Of a DNA stretch of 18,218 nt, positions 1 to 6,651 are shown one piece after another. The stretch is from Zoogloea oryzae (lineage in GTDB: Bacteria; Pseudomonadota; Gammaproteobacteria; Burkholderiales; Rhodocyclaceae), in assembly GCF_030161255.1 (NCBI RefSeq), contig NZ_BSPX01000083.1, positions 1 through 18,218 on the forward strand. The letters are read 5' to 3'. The position numbers and the translations under genes were made by a program. The notes under the pieces were generated by a model. It ran no database searches. It saw nothing but the letters and a program-made list of their open reading frames with translations, and was not told the DNA's origin. Every line of letters begins with the position of its first letter. The first letter of the stretch is position 1.

Positions 1-510
1 GGCCTTGCCGCCGGCGCGCTGCTGGTGGCTGGGGCCGGGCTCGCCTGTGTCTTCGTGCGGCGGCGGATGGCGCTGCTGCTCGCCAGCGGCATCGCCGGGC
101 TGGGTTCGGTGCTGGTTTTCCTGTCCCGCGGGGCGCCGGATCTGGCCTTCACCCAGCTGGCGGTGGATGGCGTCTTCGCGGTGGTGGTGGCGTTGGCGCT
201 GGGCCGCCTGCTGCGCCCCGGGCAAAACGTGCTGCCCCACGGCCGACCGGCGCTGGCGCTGGTCGCCGCGGTGCTGGCCGGGCTGGGGCTGACACTGCTG
301 GCGCTGGGCATGACCGCCGCGCCCTTCGACGCCGCGCTGTCGGACTACTTCGGCCAGCAATCCCTCGTCGCGGCCCACGGGCGCAACGTGGTGAATGTGA
401 TCATCGTGGATTTCCGCGGGCTGGATACCCTCGGCGAGATCGCCGTGCTGCTGCTGGCGGCGCTGGCCGCGGGCGGCATCCTGCGGCGGATGGGGAGGGC
501 CGGGCGATGA
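1..510 (+). CDS. mrpA: Na+/H+ antiporter subunit MrpA/MnhA, C-terminal part (5' end outside window)
   Basis: The reading frame is open from the first base and ends in TGA at 508-510, giving the last 169 residues of a much larger protein. The segment matches the C-terminal MbhD/MbhE-like part of MrpA. An early hydrophobic stretch contains GAPDLAFTQLAVD, where the family has GAPDLAxTQ. Near the end is RNVVNVIIVDFRGLDTLGEI, a highly characteristic MrpA signature, followed by a last membrane helix and a basic tail. In the family, MrpA is the largest subunit of the Mrp (Mnh/Pha) multisubunit cation/proton antiporter. It is an integral membrane protein related to complex I NuoL. The stop overlaps the mrpB start as ATGA, so the genes are coupled. 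Only the 3' end is visible, so it is not known whether the upstream antiporter domain is intact. Confidence 0.93.
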   Translation, partial: GLAAGALLVAGAGLACVFVRRRMALLLASGIAGLGSVLVFLSRGAPDLAFTQLAVDGVFAVVVALALGRLLRPGQNVLPHGRPALALVAAVLAGLGLTLLALGMTAAPFDAALSDYFGQQSLVAAHGRNVVNVIIVDFRGLDTLGEIAVLLLAALAAGGILRRMGRAGR

Positions 511-941
511 GCGATTTCCGCCTCGGCACCCGCGAGATCCTCGTCGAACAGCTGGTACGCCTTGTTTACCGGCCGCTGCTGCTGGCGGCGCTGGTGGTGT
601 GGATCCGCGGCCATAACGCGCCGGGGGGCGGCTTCATCGCCGGTCTGCTGGCGGTGGCGGCCACGGCCAGTTATGCGCTGGCCTTTGGCGGCCGGGCCGC
701 GCGGGCGCGCCTGCCGCTGGCGCCGGAGGCCCTCGCTGCGCTGGGCGTAGCGATGGGCGCGCTGGCCGGCGTGCCGGCGCTCGTCGCCGGGCAGCCCTTC
801 CTCACCCATTTCAGCGGCGAGCTGCATCTGGCGGGCTTCGCGCTGCCGTGGTCCACGGTGATGCTCTTCGATCTGGGCGTGATGCTGTGCGTGTGGGGCG
901 GCCTCGCGGCGCTGGTGCTGGCGCTCGGGAGGAAGACATGA
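507..941 (+). CDS. mrpB: Na+/H+ antiporter subunit MrpB/MnhB
   Basis: This gene encodes 144 residues, the usual MrpB length. It has about four hydrophobic segments and the family hallmark GHNAPGGGFIAGLLAVAA after the first helix. The ATG overlaps the mrpA stop (ATGA) and is preceded by GGGAGGG, a good ribosome binding site inside the end of mrpA. MrpB is a small membrane subunit of the Mrp cation/proton antiporter, needed for assembly and activity of the hetero-oligomeric complex; it has no catalytic residues known to me. The stop overlaps the mrpC start by four bases. The order A-B-C-D-E-F-G with separate A and B genes is the classical seven-gene (group 1) layout, rather than the fused A/B arrangement seen in many Pseudomonas and rhizobia. 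Confidence 0.95.
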   Translation: MSDFRLGTREILVEQLVRLVYRPLLLAALVVWIRGHNAPGGGFIAGLLAVAATASYALAFGGRAARARLPLAPEALAALGVAMGALAGVPALVAGQPFLTHFSGELHLAGFALPWSTVMLFDLGVMLCVWGGLAALVLALGRKT

Positions 942-1339
942 ACGCCTGGCTGCTCGCTCTCGCCATTGGCGTATGCGGCGGTGCCGCGGTATGGCTGATC
1001 CTCGCCCGGGACCTGCTGCGGGTGGTGGTGGGGCTCGCGCTGGCCGGCACCGCGGTCAATCTCTTCGTGCTGATGGCGGGCCGCGTGGGCTCGGGCGTGC
1101 CGGCGATCATGGCCGACGCCGAGACGGTGCTCGCCGCCTCCGCGGCCAACCCGCTGCCCCAGGCGCTGGTGCTCACCGCCATCGTGATCGGCTTCGCCTT
1201 CGTGTGCTTCGCGCTGGTGCTGTTGATGGCGCTGCTGGCAAAGCGGCCCGAGGGCGACGTGGATCGTCTCGCTGATGCCGAACCCGGCGGCGGCCCCGAC
1301 GGCAAACCGCTCCCCTTCGACGCGGAGCGCCGGGCATGA
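938..1339 (+). CDS. mrpC: Na+/H+ antiporter subunit MrpC/MnhC (NuoK-like)
   Basis: This gene encodes 133 residues with three predicted membrane helices and a polar C-terminal tail. I chose the ATG at 938 because it overlaps the mrpB stop as ATGA, follows GGGAGGAAG (a strong ribosome binding site) and gives the normal MrpC N-terminus. An upstream in-frame ATG at 848 lies deep inside mrpB and is rejected. MrpC is homologous to complex I subunit NuoK. The conserved pattern is visible here as the helix after the RDLLRVVVGLAL segment, the NLFVL segment, and the NPLPQALVLTAIVIGFA motif, which is diagnostic for MrpC. The tail of roughly 25 residues rich in Asp, Glu, Gly and Pro is probably cytoplasmic. 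It acts in the inner membrane with MrpA and MrpD. Confidence 0.95.
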   Translation: MNAWLLALAIGVCGGAAVWLILARDLLRVVVGLALAGTAVNLFVLMAGRVGSGVPAIMADAETVLAASAANPLPQALVLTAIVIGFAFVCFALVLLMALLAKRPEGDVDRLADAEPGGGPDGKPLPFDAERRA

Positions 1340-2790
1340 GCGGAGCGCTCGCCAACCTCGCCCTCGCGCCGGTGCTGGTGCCGCTGACGGGCGCCGTCGG
1401 CTGCGTGCTGCTGGCCGGCCGGCCGCGGCTGGCGGAAGGCTTCAGCCTGCTCGCCGGGCTGGCCAACCTGCTGGTGGCGCTGCTGGTGCTGCGGGTGGTG
1501 GGCGAGCAGGGGCCGCTGCACCTCGTCCTCGGCAACTGGGCGTGGCCCTTCGGGATCGAGTTCGTGGTCGATCGCCTGTCGGCGGGGATGATCGCAGTCT
1601 CCGCGCTGATCGCGCTGGTGTGCCTCGTCTTCCAGGCGGCGCGGGTCGATCCGGCAGACAGGCGCTCGGCGGCGCTGCCGCTGGTACATGGGCTGATGGC
1701 CGGGGTCGGCGGGGCGTTTGCTACCGGGGACCTGTTCAATCTTTACGTGTGGTTCGAGGTGATGCTGATCGCCGCGTTGGGCCTGCTGGTCCATCGGGGG
1801 CGCGTCGCCGCGCTGGACGGCACGCTGCGCTATCTGGTGCTCAACATGGTGGGCACGCTGGTGCTGCTCACCGGCATCGCGGTGGTGTATGGCGCCACCG
1901 GCCAACTCAACTTTGCGGCCCTGGCCCAGGCGCCCGCGAGCCCGCTGCTGGCGGCTGGTGTGGCGTTGCTGGCGGTGGCCTTCCTGGCCAAGGCGGCGGC
2001 GTTTCCGGTGTTCTCGTGGATGCCCGCGGCCTACCACGTGCTGCCGGCGCCGGTGCTGGCGCTGTTTGCCGGGCTGCTCAGCAAGGTGGGCGTGTATGCG
2101 CTCTTACGGCTCTTCGGGCAGGTCTTCCCGTCGGCGGTGGCCCACTGGCAGGCCGTGCTGGGCGCTGTGGCGGTGGCGACGATGCTGGCCGGCGCGCTGG
2201 GGGCGGCGTGGCACTGGGATCTGCGGCGCATCCTGGCCTTCCACATCGTCAGCCAGATCGGCTACCTGATCCTCGCGGTGGCGCTGGCCACCCCGGCCGG
2301 CTACGCGGCGGCGATCTTCTACACGATCCACCACATCATCGTGAAGGCCAACCTGTTCCTGATCGCCGCGCTGGTGTGCCGCGTGGCCGGCAGCTACGAC
2401 CTGCGGCGCATCGGCGGTGTGGCGGCAGCGCGGCCGATCCTGGCGATCATCTTTGCGGTGCCGGCGCTGTCGCTGGTGGGCATTCCGCCCCTGTCGGGCT
2501 TCTGGGCGAAGTTTCTGGTGCTGCGGGAGAGCTTTGCCGGCGGCCACTGGGTGTGGGGCGGCGCGGCGCTGGCCACCGGCGTGCTGACGCTCTATTCGAT
2601 GAGCAAGATCTGGATCGAGGCTTTCTGGAAGCCGCACCCCGCGCCTGCTGCGGTGGGCCGGCTGCCGTTTGCCGCGATGGCTGCGGTAGTGCTGCTGGCG
2701 GCGATCACGGCCGGCATCGGGTTGTTCCCGCAGACGCTGCTGGGCTTTGCCGGGCAGGCTGCCGCGGGCCTTGTGGAGGTGACGCGATGA
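1336..2790 (+). CDS. mrpD: Na+/H+ antiporter subunit MrpD/MnhD (NuoM/N-like)
   Basis: This gene encodes 484 residues, close to the roughly 490 of Bacillus MrpD, and is almost wholly hydrophobic with about 14 membrane segments. It belongs to the proton-pumping antiporter-like family shared with complex I subunits NuoL, NuoM and NuoN. The key charged residues of the proton path are present by my count. These are Glu141 in YVWFEVMLIAALG, Lys219 in FLAKAAAFPVFSWMP, Lys250 in AGLLSKVGVYALLRL, and a further Lys in HHIIVKANLF. In Bacillus subtilis MrpD the equivalent Glu137 and Lys219 are needed for antiport. The ATG overlaps the mrpC stop and the TGA overlaps the mrpE start. All key residues are present, so it is probably an active subunit. 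Confidence 0.96.
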   Translation: MSGALANLALAPVLVPLTGAVGCVLLAGRPRLAEGFSLLAGLANLLVALLVLRVVGEQGPLHLVLGNWAWPFGIEFVVDRLSAGMIAVSALIALVCLVFQAARVDPADRRSAALPLVHGLMAGVGGAFATGDLFNLYVWFEVMLIAALGLLVHRGRVAALDGTLRYLVLNMVGTLVLLTGIAVVYGATGQLNFAALAQAPASPLLAAGVALLAVAFLAKAAAFPVFSWMPAAYHVLPAPVLALFAGLLSKVGVYALLRLFGQVFPSAVAHWQAVLGAVAVATMLAGALGAAWHWDLRRILAFHIVSQIGYLILAVALATPAGYAAAIFYTIHHIIVKANLFLIAALVCRVAGSYDLRRIGGVAAARPILAIIFAVPALSLVGIPPLSGFWAKFLVLRESFAGGHWVWGGAALATGVLTLYSMSKIWIEAFWKPHPAPAAVGRLPFAAMAAVVLLAAITAGIGLFPQTLLGFAGQAAAGLVEVTR

Positions 2791-3122
2791 AGCGCGTGGC
2801 GGCGGCCGTGGTGCTTGCGGTGTCGTTTGTGTGGCAGCTGGCGCTGTCCGGGCTGGCGACCCTGCGGATCATCCTCGCCCCCTGCGCGCTCGCGCAGCCG
2901 GTGTTGATGCGCTACGAGTTCGCGCCCATGACCGAAGCCGGCGCGGCGCTGCTGGCGAGCCTCGTCACCCTCACGCCGGGCTCGACGGTGGTGGATATCG
3001 ACATGGAAACACGCAGCCTGCTGGTGCATCTGCTCGACGGGCGCGACCAGGCCGGCGCGGCCGAGGGCATCCGCCGCCACTTCGAGCGCCACGTGCGGGT
3101 GCTGTGCAGGGTGAAATCATGA
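2787..3122 (+). CDS. mrpE: Na+/H+ antiporter subunit MrpE/MnhE
   Basis: This gene encodes 111 residues. The ATG at 2787 overlaps the mrpD stop (ATGA). The same reading frame is open far upstream through mrpD, but that part is a shadow. The N-terminus is one or two hydrophobic segments. The body contains the MrpE pattern EFAPMTEAGAALLASLVTLTPGS followed by TVVDIDMETRSLLVHLLD, which matches the family TxxPGT and hydrophilic domain. At 111 residues it is shorter than the common form of about 160, which carries two N-terminal helices; the start cannot be moved without running into mrpD. Family knowledge says MrpE is a membrane subunit needed for full antiport. The stop overlaps the mrpF start by four bases. 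Confidence 0.92.
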   Translation: MKRVAAAVVLAVSFVWQLALSGLATLRIILAPCALAQPVLMRYEFAPMTEAGAALLASLVTLTPGSTVVDIDMETRSLLVHLLDGRDQAGAAEGIRRHFERHVRVLCRVKS

Positions 3123-3379
3123 ACGCGCTGTTGATCGGCCTGCTGGCCGTGGCGGTGGTATTGGCGGTGATCCGCCTGCTGCGCGGCCCGACCGACGCGG
3201 ATCGGGTGGTGGCCTTCGATCTGCTGTCGGCGTGCGGCATTGCAGCGTGCGCACTGGCGGCGGCGATCACTGGCCGGGTGCTGTATCTCGACGTGGCGCT
3301 GGGTGTGGCGGTGGTGGCTTTTGTCGGCACCCTGGCGTGGGCGCGGGCAGTGGAGAAGTGGGGAGGCCGGCGTGGCTGA
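3119..3379 (+). CDS. mrpF: Na+/H+ antiporter subunit MrpF/MnhF
   Basis: This gene encodes 86 residues with three hydrophobic helices and the diagnostic motif RLLRGPTDADRVVAFDLLS after the first helix. The second hallmark, YLDVALGVAVVAFVGTLAWAR, is also present. The length is typical for MrpF. The ATG at 3119 overlaps the mrpE stop as ATGA. The stop lies 8 bases inside the mrpG start, continuing the coupled operon. MrpF is a small inner-membrane subunit of the Mrp antiporter. Confidence 0.95.
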   Translation: MNALLIGLLAVAVVLAVIRLLRGPTDADRVVAFDLLSACGIAACALAAAITGRVLYLDVALGVAVVAFVGTLAWARAVEKWGGRRG

Positions 3380-3650
3380 GGGCCTGATGCTGCTGGGCAT
3401 GGTGCTGCTGGTGATCGCCGCGGTGGGGCTGCTGCGCCTGCCGGATGCCCTGTCGCGCCAGCACGCGGCCACCAAGGCGGCCACGCTGGCGCTGGGCGTG
3501 CTGCTGATCGGCGTGGCGATCAAGGGCGGCGGGCTGGATTGGGCGCTGCGGGCGCTGGGAATCTTCGTGGCCCTGCTGGTCACGCTGCCGGCGGCTTCGC
3601 ACCTGCTGGCCCGGGCCGCGCTGCGCGAGCGCGACCGCGGGCCCGACTGA
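3372..3650 (+). CDS. mrpG: Na+/H+ antiporter subunit MrpG/MnhG
   Basis: This gene encodes 92 residues. I chose the GTG at 3372 because it follows GGGGAGG at a good distance and overlaps the mrpF stop by 8 bases, like the other junctions. An ATG at 3387 is possible but would cut the first helix. The motif GLLRLPDALSRQHAATKAATLALGVLL is a clear version of the MrpG signature (LRxPDxxxRxHAxTKxxTLG). Three hydrophobic helices are visible, followed by a charged tail. It is the last gene of the antiporter operon and converges on the next gene with only about 10 bases between the stops and no visible hairpin. Confidence 0.94.
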   Translation: MAEGLMLLGMVLLVIAAVGLLRLPDALSRQHAATKAATLALGVLLIGVAIKGGGLDWALRALGIFVALLVTLPAASHLLARAALRERDRGPD

Positions 3651-3660
3651 GCCGGCGGCT

Positions 3661-4431
3661 TCAGGCAGGTTTCTGGAAGGCCGGGCGGCCGTTGGCGTAG
3701 CCGGCCTCGATCTCCTCGACCACCACCCGCCAGATCGGCTTGATGAAGAAACGCAGGTTCTTGATGACGTGATCCACGTTCATCATCGACGGAACGCGGG
3801 TGCCCCGGTGCTCCACCGGGCCGCCGATCTGGGTGATCTTCACGCCGAGCTTCGAGAAGTGGTCGGCGAGGCGCGGCTCGGTGAGCATGAACAGGGTTTC
3901 GATGCCCTCGTGCTTGGCCAGCGCAACCACCGCCAGATACAGGCCGATCGGGATGTACGGAAAGCGGGGCTGCTCCTTGGTGCCGAAGTCGTCTTCGGAG
4001 AGTGCCAGGGCGGTTTTGGTCTCGCCCTTCCGGCGACGGTAGTGGGCGCGCACGGCAAGGCGCGAGACTTCTGCGATGGAGCCGCGGGGCTCCTTCGCGG
4101 GGTCGATGATGGAGCGGTCGAGGGTGGCGCGGCAGGCGTGCTCGAAGGGCAGGGGGTGGGCCGGGTCTTCCGGTCGGGCCATCACCAGGCGGTTGCAGCC
4201 AACCAGGATGCGCGGCTCGGTCGAGGTGCGCAGCAGGCAGTGCAGGCTGTGGCGGTCGTTGTCGTCGATCTCGCGGCGGTCGGGCCGGACCGGCTCGAAG
4301 CCCAGCTCCTCGCAATAGACTTCATGGCGGATGCCATAAACGTCGTTGCGCAGGTCGTCGCTGAAGGCGGCGGCGACTTCGAAGTATTTCTTGAAGCCTT
4401 CCCCCAGACTGAAACGATCAAGTAGCGACAT
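3661..4431 (-). CDS. PEP-CTERM/exosortase system-associated acyltransferase (FeeM/AHL-synthase-like GNAT)
   Basis: This gene encodes 256 residues. It resembles the exosortase-associated acyltransferase family (TIGR03694 type), which is related to N-acyl amino acid synthase FeeM and to acyl-homoserine lactone synthases. Visible family features are an N-terminal FKKYFEVAAAF, then VYGIRHEVYCEELGFEP. Further on are CRATLDRS and the central GSIAEVSRLAVRAHYRRRKGE (the E-x-SRLAV core of the fold). PRFPYIPIGLYLAVVALAKHEGIE forms the acyl-CoA/acyl-ACP binding half. By family the likely reaction is transfer of a fatty acyl chain to an amine; the substrate is unknown. No exosortase or PEP-CTERM target lies in this window, so here it may instead work with the divergent E1-like/nitroreductase genes. 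A good minus-strand promoter lies just upstream. The function is inferred from family only. Confidence 0.85.
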   Translation of the reverse strand: MSLLDRFSLGEGFKKYFEVAAAFSDDLRNDVYGIRHEVYCEELGFEPVRPDRREIDDNDRHSLHCLLRTSTEPRILVGCNRLVMARPEDPAHPLPFEHACRATLDRSIIDPAKEPRGSIAEVSRLAVRAHYRRRKGETKTALALSEDDFGTKEQPRFPYIPIGLYLAVVALAKHEGIETLFMLTEPRLADHFSKLGVKITQIGGPVEHRGTRVPSMMNVDHVIKNLRFFIKPIWRVVVEEIEAGYANGRPAFQKPA

Positions 4432-4450
4432 GGCTGATGGGCCTCTTCTG

Positions 4451-4480
4451 GTTATACGGAATGGGTGTATCGATCATCAA
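4451..4480 (-). promoter_or_regulatory. sigma70-like promoter for the acyltransferase gene
   Basis: Read on the minus strand, TTGATG (4475-4480) and TATAAC (4451-4456) are separated by 18 bases. That is four and five matches of six to the sigma70 consensus. Transcription would begin near 4444, giving a very short leader before the ATG at 4431. This is a visual call only; no start site is known. Confidence 0.4.
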
Positions 4481-4508
4481 CGACCCCGGCTCGGAGACCT
4501 GAAGGGCC

Positions 4509-4544
4509 GATCGGTATGGCCGGCCCGATCCGTCCGACGGACGG
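4509..4544. promoter_or_regulatory. Two adjacent dyads in the divergent intergenic region, possible operator
   Basis: GATCGG (4509-4514) and CCGATC (4525-4530) form an inverted repeat with a 10-base centre. It runs directly into CCGTCC-GAC-GGACGG (4530-4544), a 15-base near-palindrome. Both sit between the divergent acyltransferase and ThiF-family genes, where a dimeric regulator could control both directions. No regulator gene is adjacent. High GC makes chance palindromes more likely, so the call is weak. Confidence 0.3.
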
Positions 4545-4588
4545 CGGCCTGGATGGGCAACCGGGCCGGATGCGGACGCGAACTGTCG

Positions 4589-4597
4589 TATCATAAT
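4589..4597 (+). promoter_or_regulatory. Possible -10 element for the ThiF operon
   Basis: TATCATAAT is the only AT-rich block just upstream of the ThiF-family gene and contains CATAAT, five of six matches to the -10 consensus. No convincing -35 lies 16-18 bases upstream. If used, transcription would start near 4604, downstream of the ATG at 4596. This favours the ATG at 4626 as the true start. Confidence 0.28.
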
Positions 4598-4625
4598 GTT
4601 TCCTGGTCCGACGGATTCGATACGC

Positions 4626-5525
4626 ATGCCCGACGCCAACGCAAACTTTGATTACCACGAAGCCTTTGCCCGCAATATCGGCTGGGTCACCGAGGCCGAG
4701 CAGGCCGCGCTGCGCGGCAAGCGCATTGCCATCGCCGGCATGGGCGGCGTCGGCGGCGTGCATCTGCTCACCCTCACCCGGCTCGGCATCGGCGCCTTCA
4801 ACATCGCCGACATGGACACCTTCGACGTGGTGAACTTCAACCGTCAGGCGGGCGCGTCCATGTCGACGGTCGGCCAGCCGAAGGCCGAGGTGATGGCCCG
4901 GATGGCGAAGGACATCAACCCCGAGCTCGACATCCGCATCTTCGACAAAGGCGTTGACGCTTCCAATCTGGACGATTTCCTGTCCGGCGTCGACCTCTAT
5001 GTAGACGGCCTGGACTTCTTTGCGTTCAAGGCCCGCCGCGATACTTTCTATGCCTGCCACCGGCTGGGCGTGCCGGCGGTCACCGCGGCGCCGCTGGGCA
5101 TGGGCACGGCGGTGCTGTCCTTCCTGCCGGGGCACATGTCGTTCGAAGAGTACTTCCGCCTCGAAGGCTGCGACGAGGACGAGATGGCGGTGCGCTTCCT
5201 CCTCGGCCTGTCGCCGGCGATGCTCCAGCGCGGCTATCTGGCCGACCCGACCCGGGTGGACTTCAACGCCCGCCGTGGCCCCAGCACCATCGCCGCCTGC
5301 CAGCTGTGCGCCGGCGTGACGGCCACCGAATCCCTCAAGATCCTCCTCGGCCGCGGCAAGGTGCTGTGCGCCCCGTGGGGTTTTCACTTCGACGCCTACC
5401 GCAACCGCTACATCAAAACCTGGCGGCCGGGCGGCAACCGCAACCCGATCCAGCAGATCGGCCTGTTCATTGCCCGCCGCCAGCTGAAGGCGATGCGCCA
5501 GGGCAAGTTTGCCCGCACCGCCTGA
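4626..5525 (+). CDS. ThiF/MoeB-family E1-like adenylyltransferase
   Basis: This gene encodes 299 residues from the ATG at 4626. An in-frame ATG at 4596 would add ten residues, but it sits inside the likely -10 element. The Rossmann nucleotide site GMGGVG is at about 38-43 and is followed by acidic residues of the ADMDTFD strand. NFNRQ (Arg73) and GQPKAEV (Lys86) are followed by DGLD (Asp130); these residues have the same numbers in E. coli MoeB. One CxxC pair (CQLC, about 225-228) precedes GVTATESLKILL, as in the MoeB zinc site. The first CxxC pair of MoeB is not seen, so zinc binding may be lost. Family enzymes adenylate a C-terminal carboxylate of a ubiquitin-like protein or peptide. No such carrier and no other cofactor-synthesis gene is present, and its substrate is unknown. 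A nitroreductase follows 46 bases downstream. Confidence 0.9.
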   Translation: MPDANANFDYHEAFARNIGWVTEAEQAALRGKRIAIAGMGGVGGVHLLTLTRLGIGAFNIADMDTFDVVNFNRQAGASMSTVGQPKAEVMARMAKDINPELDIRIFDKGVDASNLDDFLSGVDLYVDGLDFFAFKARRDTFYACHRLGVPAVTAAPLGMGTAVLSFLPGHMSFEEYFRLEGCDEDEMAVRFLLGLSPAMLQRGYLADPTRVDFNARRGPSTIAACQLCAGVTATESLKILLGRGKVLCAPWGFHFDAYRNRYIKTWRPGGNRNPIQQIGLFIARRQLKAMRQGKFARTA

Positions 5526-5571
5526 CCCGACCACCGACCCGCCCCGCGTTTCCGATCCAGGAGAGCCCTCG

Positions 5572-6651
5572 ATGGCCAGCCGTGAAACCCTGCTGAAAAT
5601 CCTCGACCTGGCCCGCTGGGCCCCCAGTGGCGACAACACCCAGCCCTGGCGTTTCGAGATCGTCGCCGACGACCACATCGCCATCCACGGCAACGACACC
5701 CGCGAGTGGTGCCTCTACGACTTCAACGGCCACGCCAGCCACATGGCCCACGGTGCGCTGCTCGAGACCCTGCGCATTGCCGCCACCGGCGAAGGCCTGG
5801 CTGCCAGCTGGCAGCTGCGCCCGGGCAGCCCGGATAAATCGCCGGTGTTCGACGTGAGGCTCACCCCCGCGCCGGGCATCGCCCCCGATCCGCTCCTGCC
5901 CTTCGTCGAGAGCCGCACCGTGCAGCGCCGGCCGATGCGCACCACGCCGCTCACCGCCGCCCAGCGCAGCGCCCTGGCCGCGGCACCTGGCGCGGGCTAC
6001 AGCGTGCAGTTCTTCGAATCCGGCGCCGAGCGCCGCCAGGTGGCCGGCCTCTTGTGGCGAAACGCCTACCTGCGCCTCACCTGCCCCGAGGCCTACCCGG
6101 TGCACAAGGAGATCATCGAGTGGCGCACCCGCTTCAGCAAGGATCGCATCCCCGAGCAGGCGGTGGGCGTCGATGGCGCCACCGCCCGGCTGATGGAGTG
6201 GGTGATGGCCAGCTGGGGCCGCGTCCAGTTCTTCAACAAATACCTCGGCGGCACCATCGCGCCGCGGGTGCAGCTTGATTACATTCCGGCCATCGCCTGC
6301 GCCGCTCACGTGCTGGTGAAGGCCGACGTTCCGGCGGTCGGCGTCGAGGCCCACGTGCGCGGCGGCATCGCCCTGCAGCGGGTGTGGCTGACCGCCGCGG
6401 CGGTGGGCCTGCACCTGCAGCCCGAGATGACGCCGCTGATCTTCCGCTGGTACGCCCGCGCGGGCCTGAGCTTCTCGGCCGTGCCCGAGATCCAGCAGGG
6501 CGCCGCGGCGCTGGCCGATGAGTTCGAGCGCATTGGCGGCTTCGGCCACGACCAGGGCCTGACCTTCTTCTGCCGCGTCGGGGTGAGCGATCCGCCCAAG
6601 TCCCGCTCCCTGCGCAAGAGCGTCGAGGAGCTGATGCTGCCCGGCCGATGA
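5572..6651 (+). CDS. Nitroreductase-family protein, long (Acg/MoeY-like) form
   Basis: This gene encodes 359 residues from the ATG at 5572, with AGGAGA placed well upstream. The N-terminus has the flavin-binding signature ARWAPSGDNTQPWRFEI. A second conserved block, GGIALQRVWLTAAAVGLHLQPEMTPL, lies near 265-290 and matches the C-terminal FMN/dimer region. The protein is much longer than a standard nitroreductase (about 200 residues). It resembles two-domain forms such as mycobacterial Acg, or the nitroreductase half of MoeY. The middle part, about 170-240, contains FSKDRIPEQAVGVDGATARLMEWVM, with no function I recognise. As far as I recall, ThiF and nitroreductase domains are fused in Rv1355c (MoeY). 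Here they are neighbouring genes, which supports a shared pathway. The real substrate is unknown; it may be an oxidoreductase acting on an adenylated or modified peptide. The stop overlaps the next start (ATGA). Confidence 0.87.
   Translation: MASRETLLKILDLARWAPSGDNTQPWRFEIVADDHIAIHGNDTREWCLYDFNGHASHMAHGALLETLRIAATGEGLAASWQLRPGSPDKSPVFDVRLTPAPGIAPDPLLPFVESRTVQRRPMRTTPLTAAQRSALAAAPGAGYSVQFFESGAERRQVAGLLWRNAYLRLTCPEAYPVHKEIIEWRTRFSKDRIPEQAVGVDGATARLMEWVMASWGRVQFFNKYLGGTIAPRVQLDYIPAIACAAHVLVKADVPAVGVEAHVRGGIALQRVWLTAAAVGLHLQPEMTPLIFRWYARAGLSFSAVPEIQQGAAALADEFERIGGFGHDQGLTFFCRVGVSDPPKSRSLRKSVEELMLPGR

Noticed and set aside
848..937. An earlier in-frame start for mrpC
   Set aside because: It would place 30 residues of polar, non-family sequence in front of the normal MrpC N-terminus and overlap most of the mrpB 3' end. 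The ATG at 938 has a strong ribosome site.
811..2037. A 408-codon minus-strand frame opposite mrpC and mrpD
   Set aside because: The mrp genes are unambiguous. The antisense translation is rich in Arg, Gln and His and has no hydrophobic core or domain.
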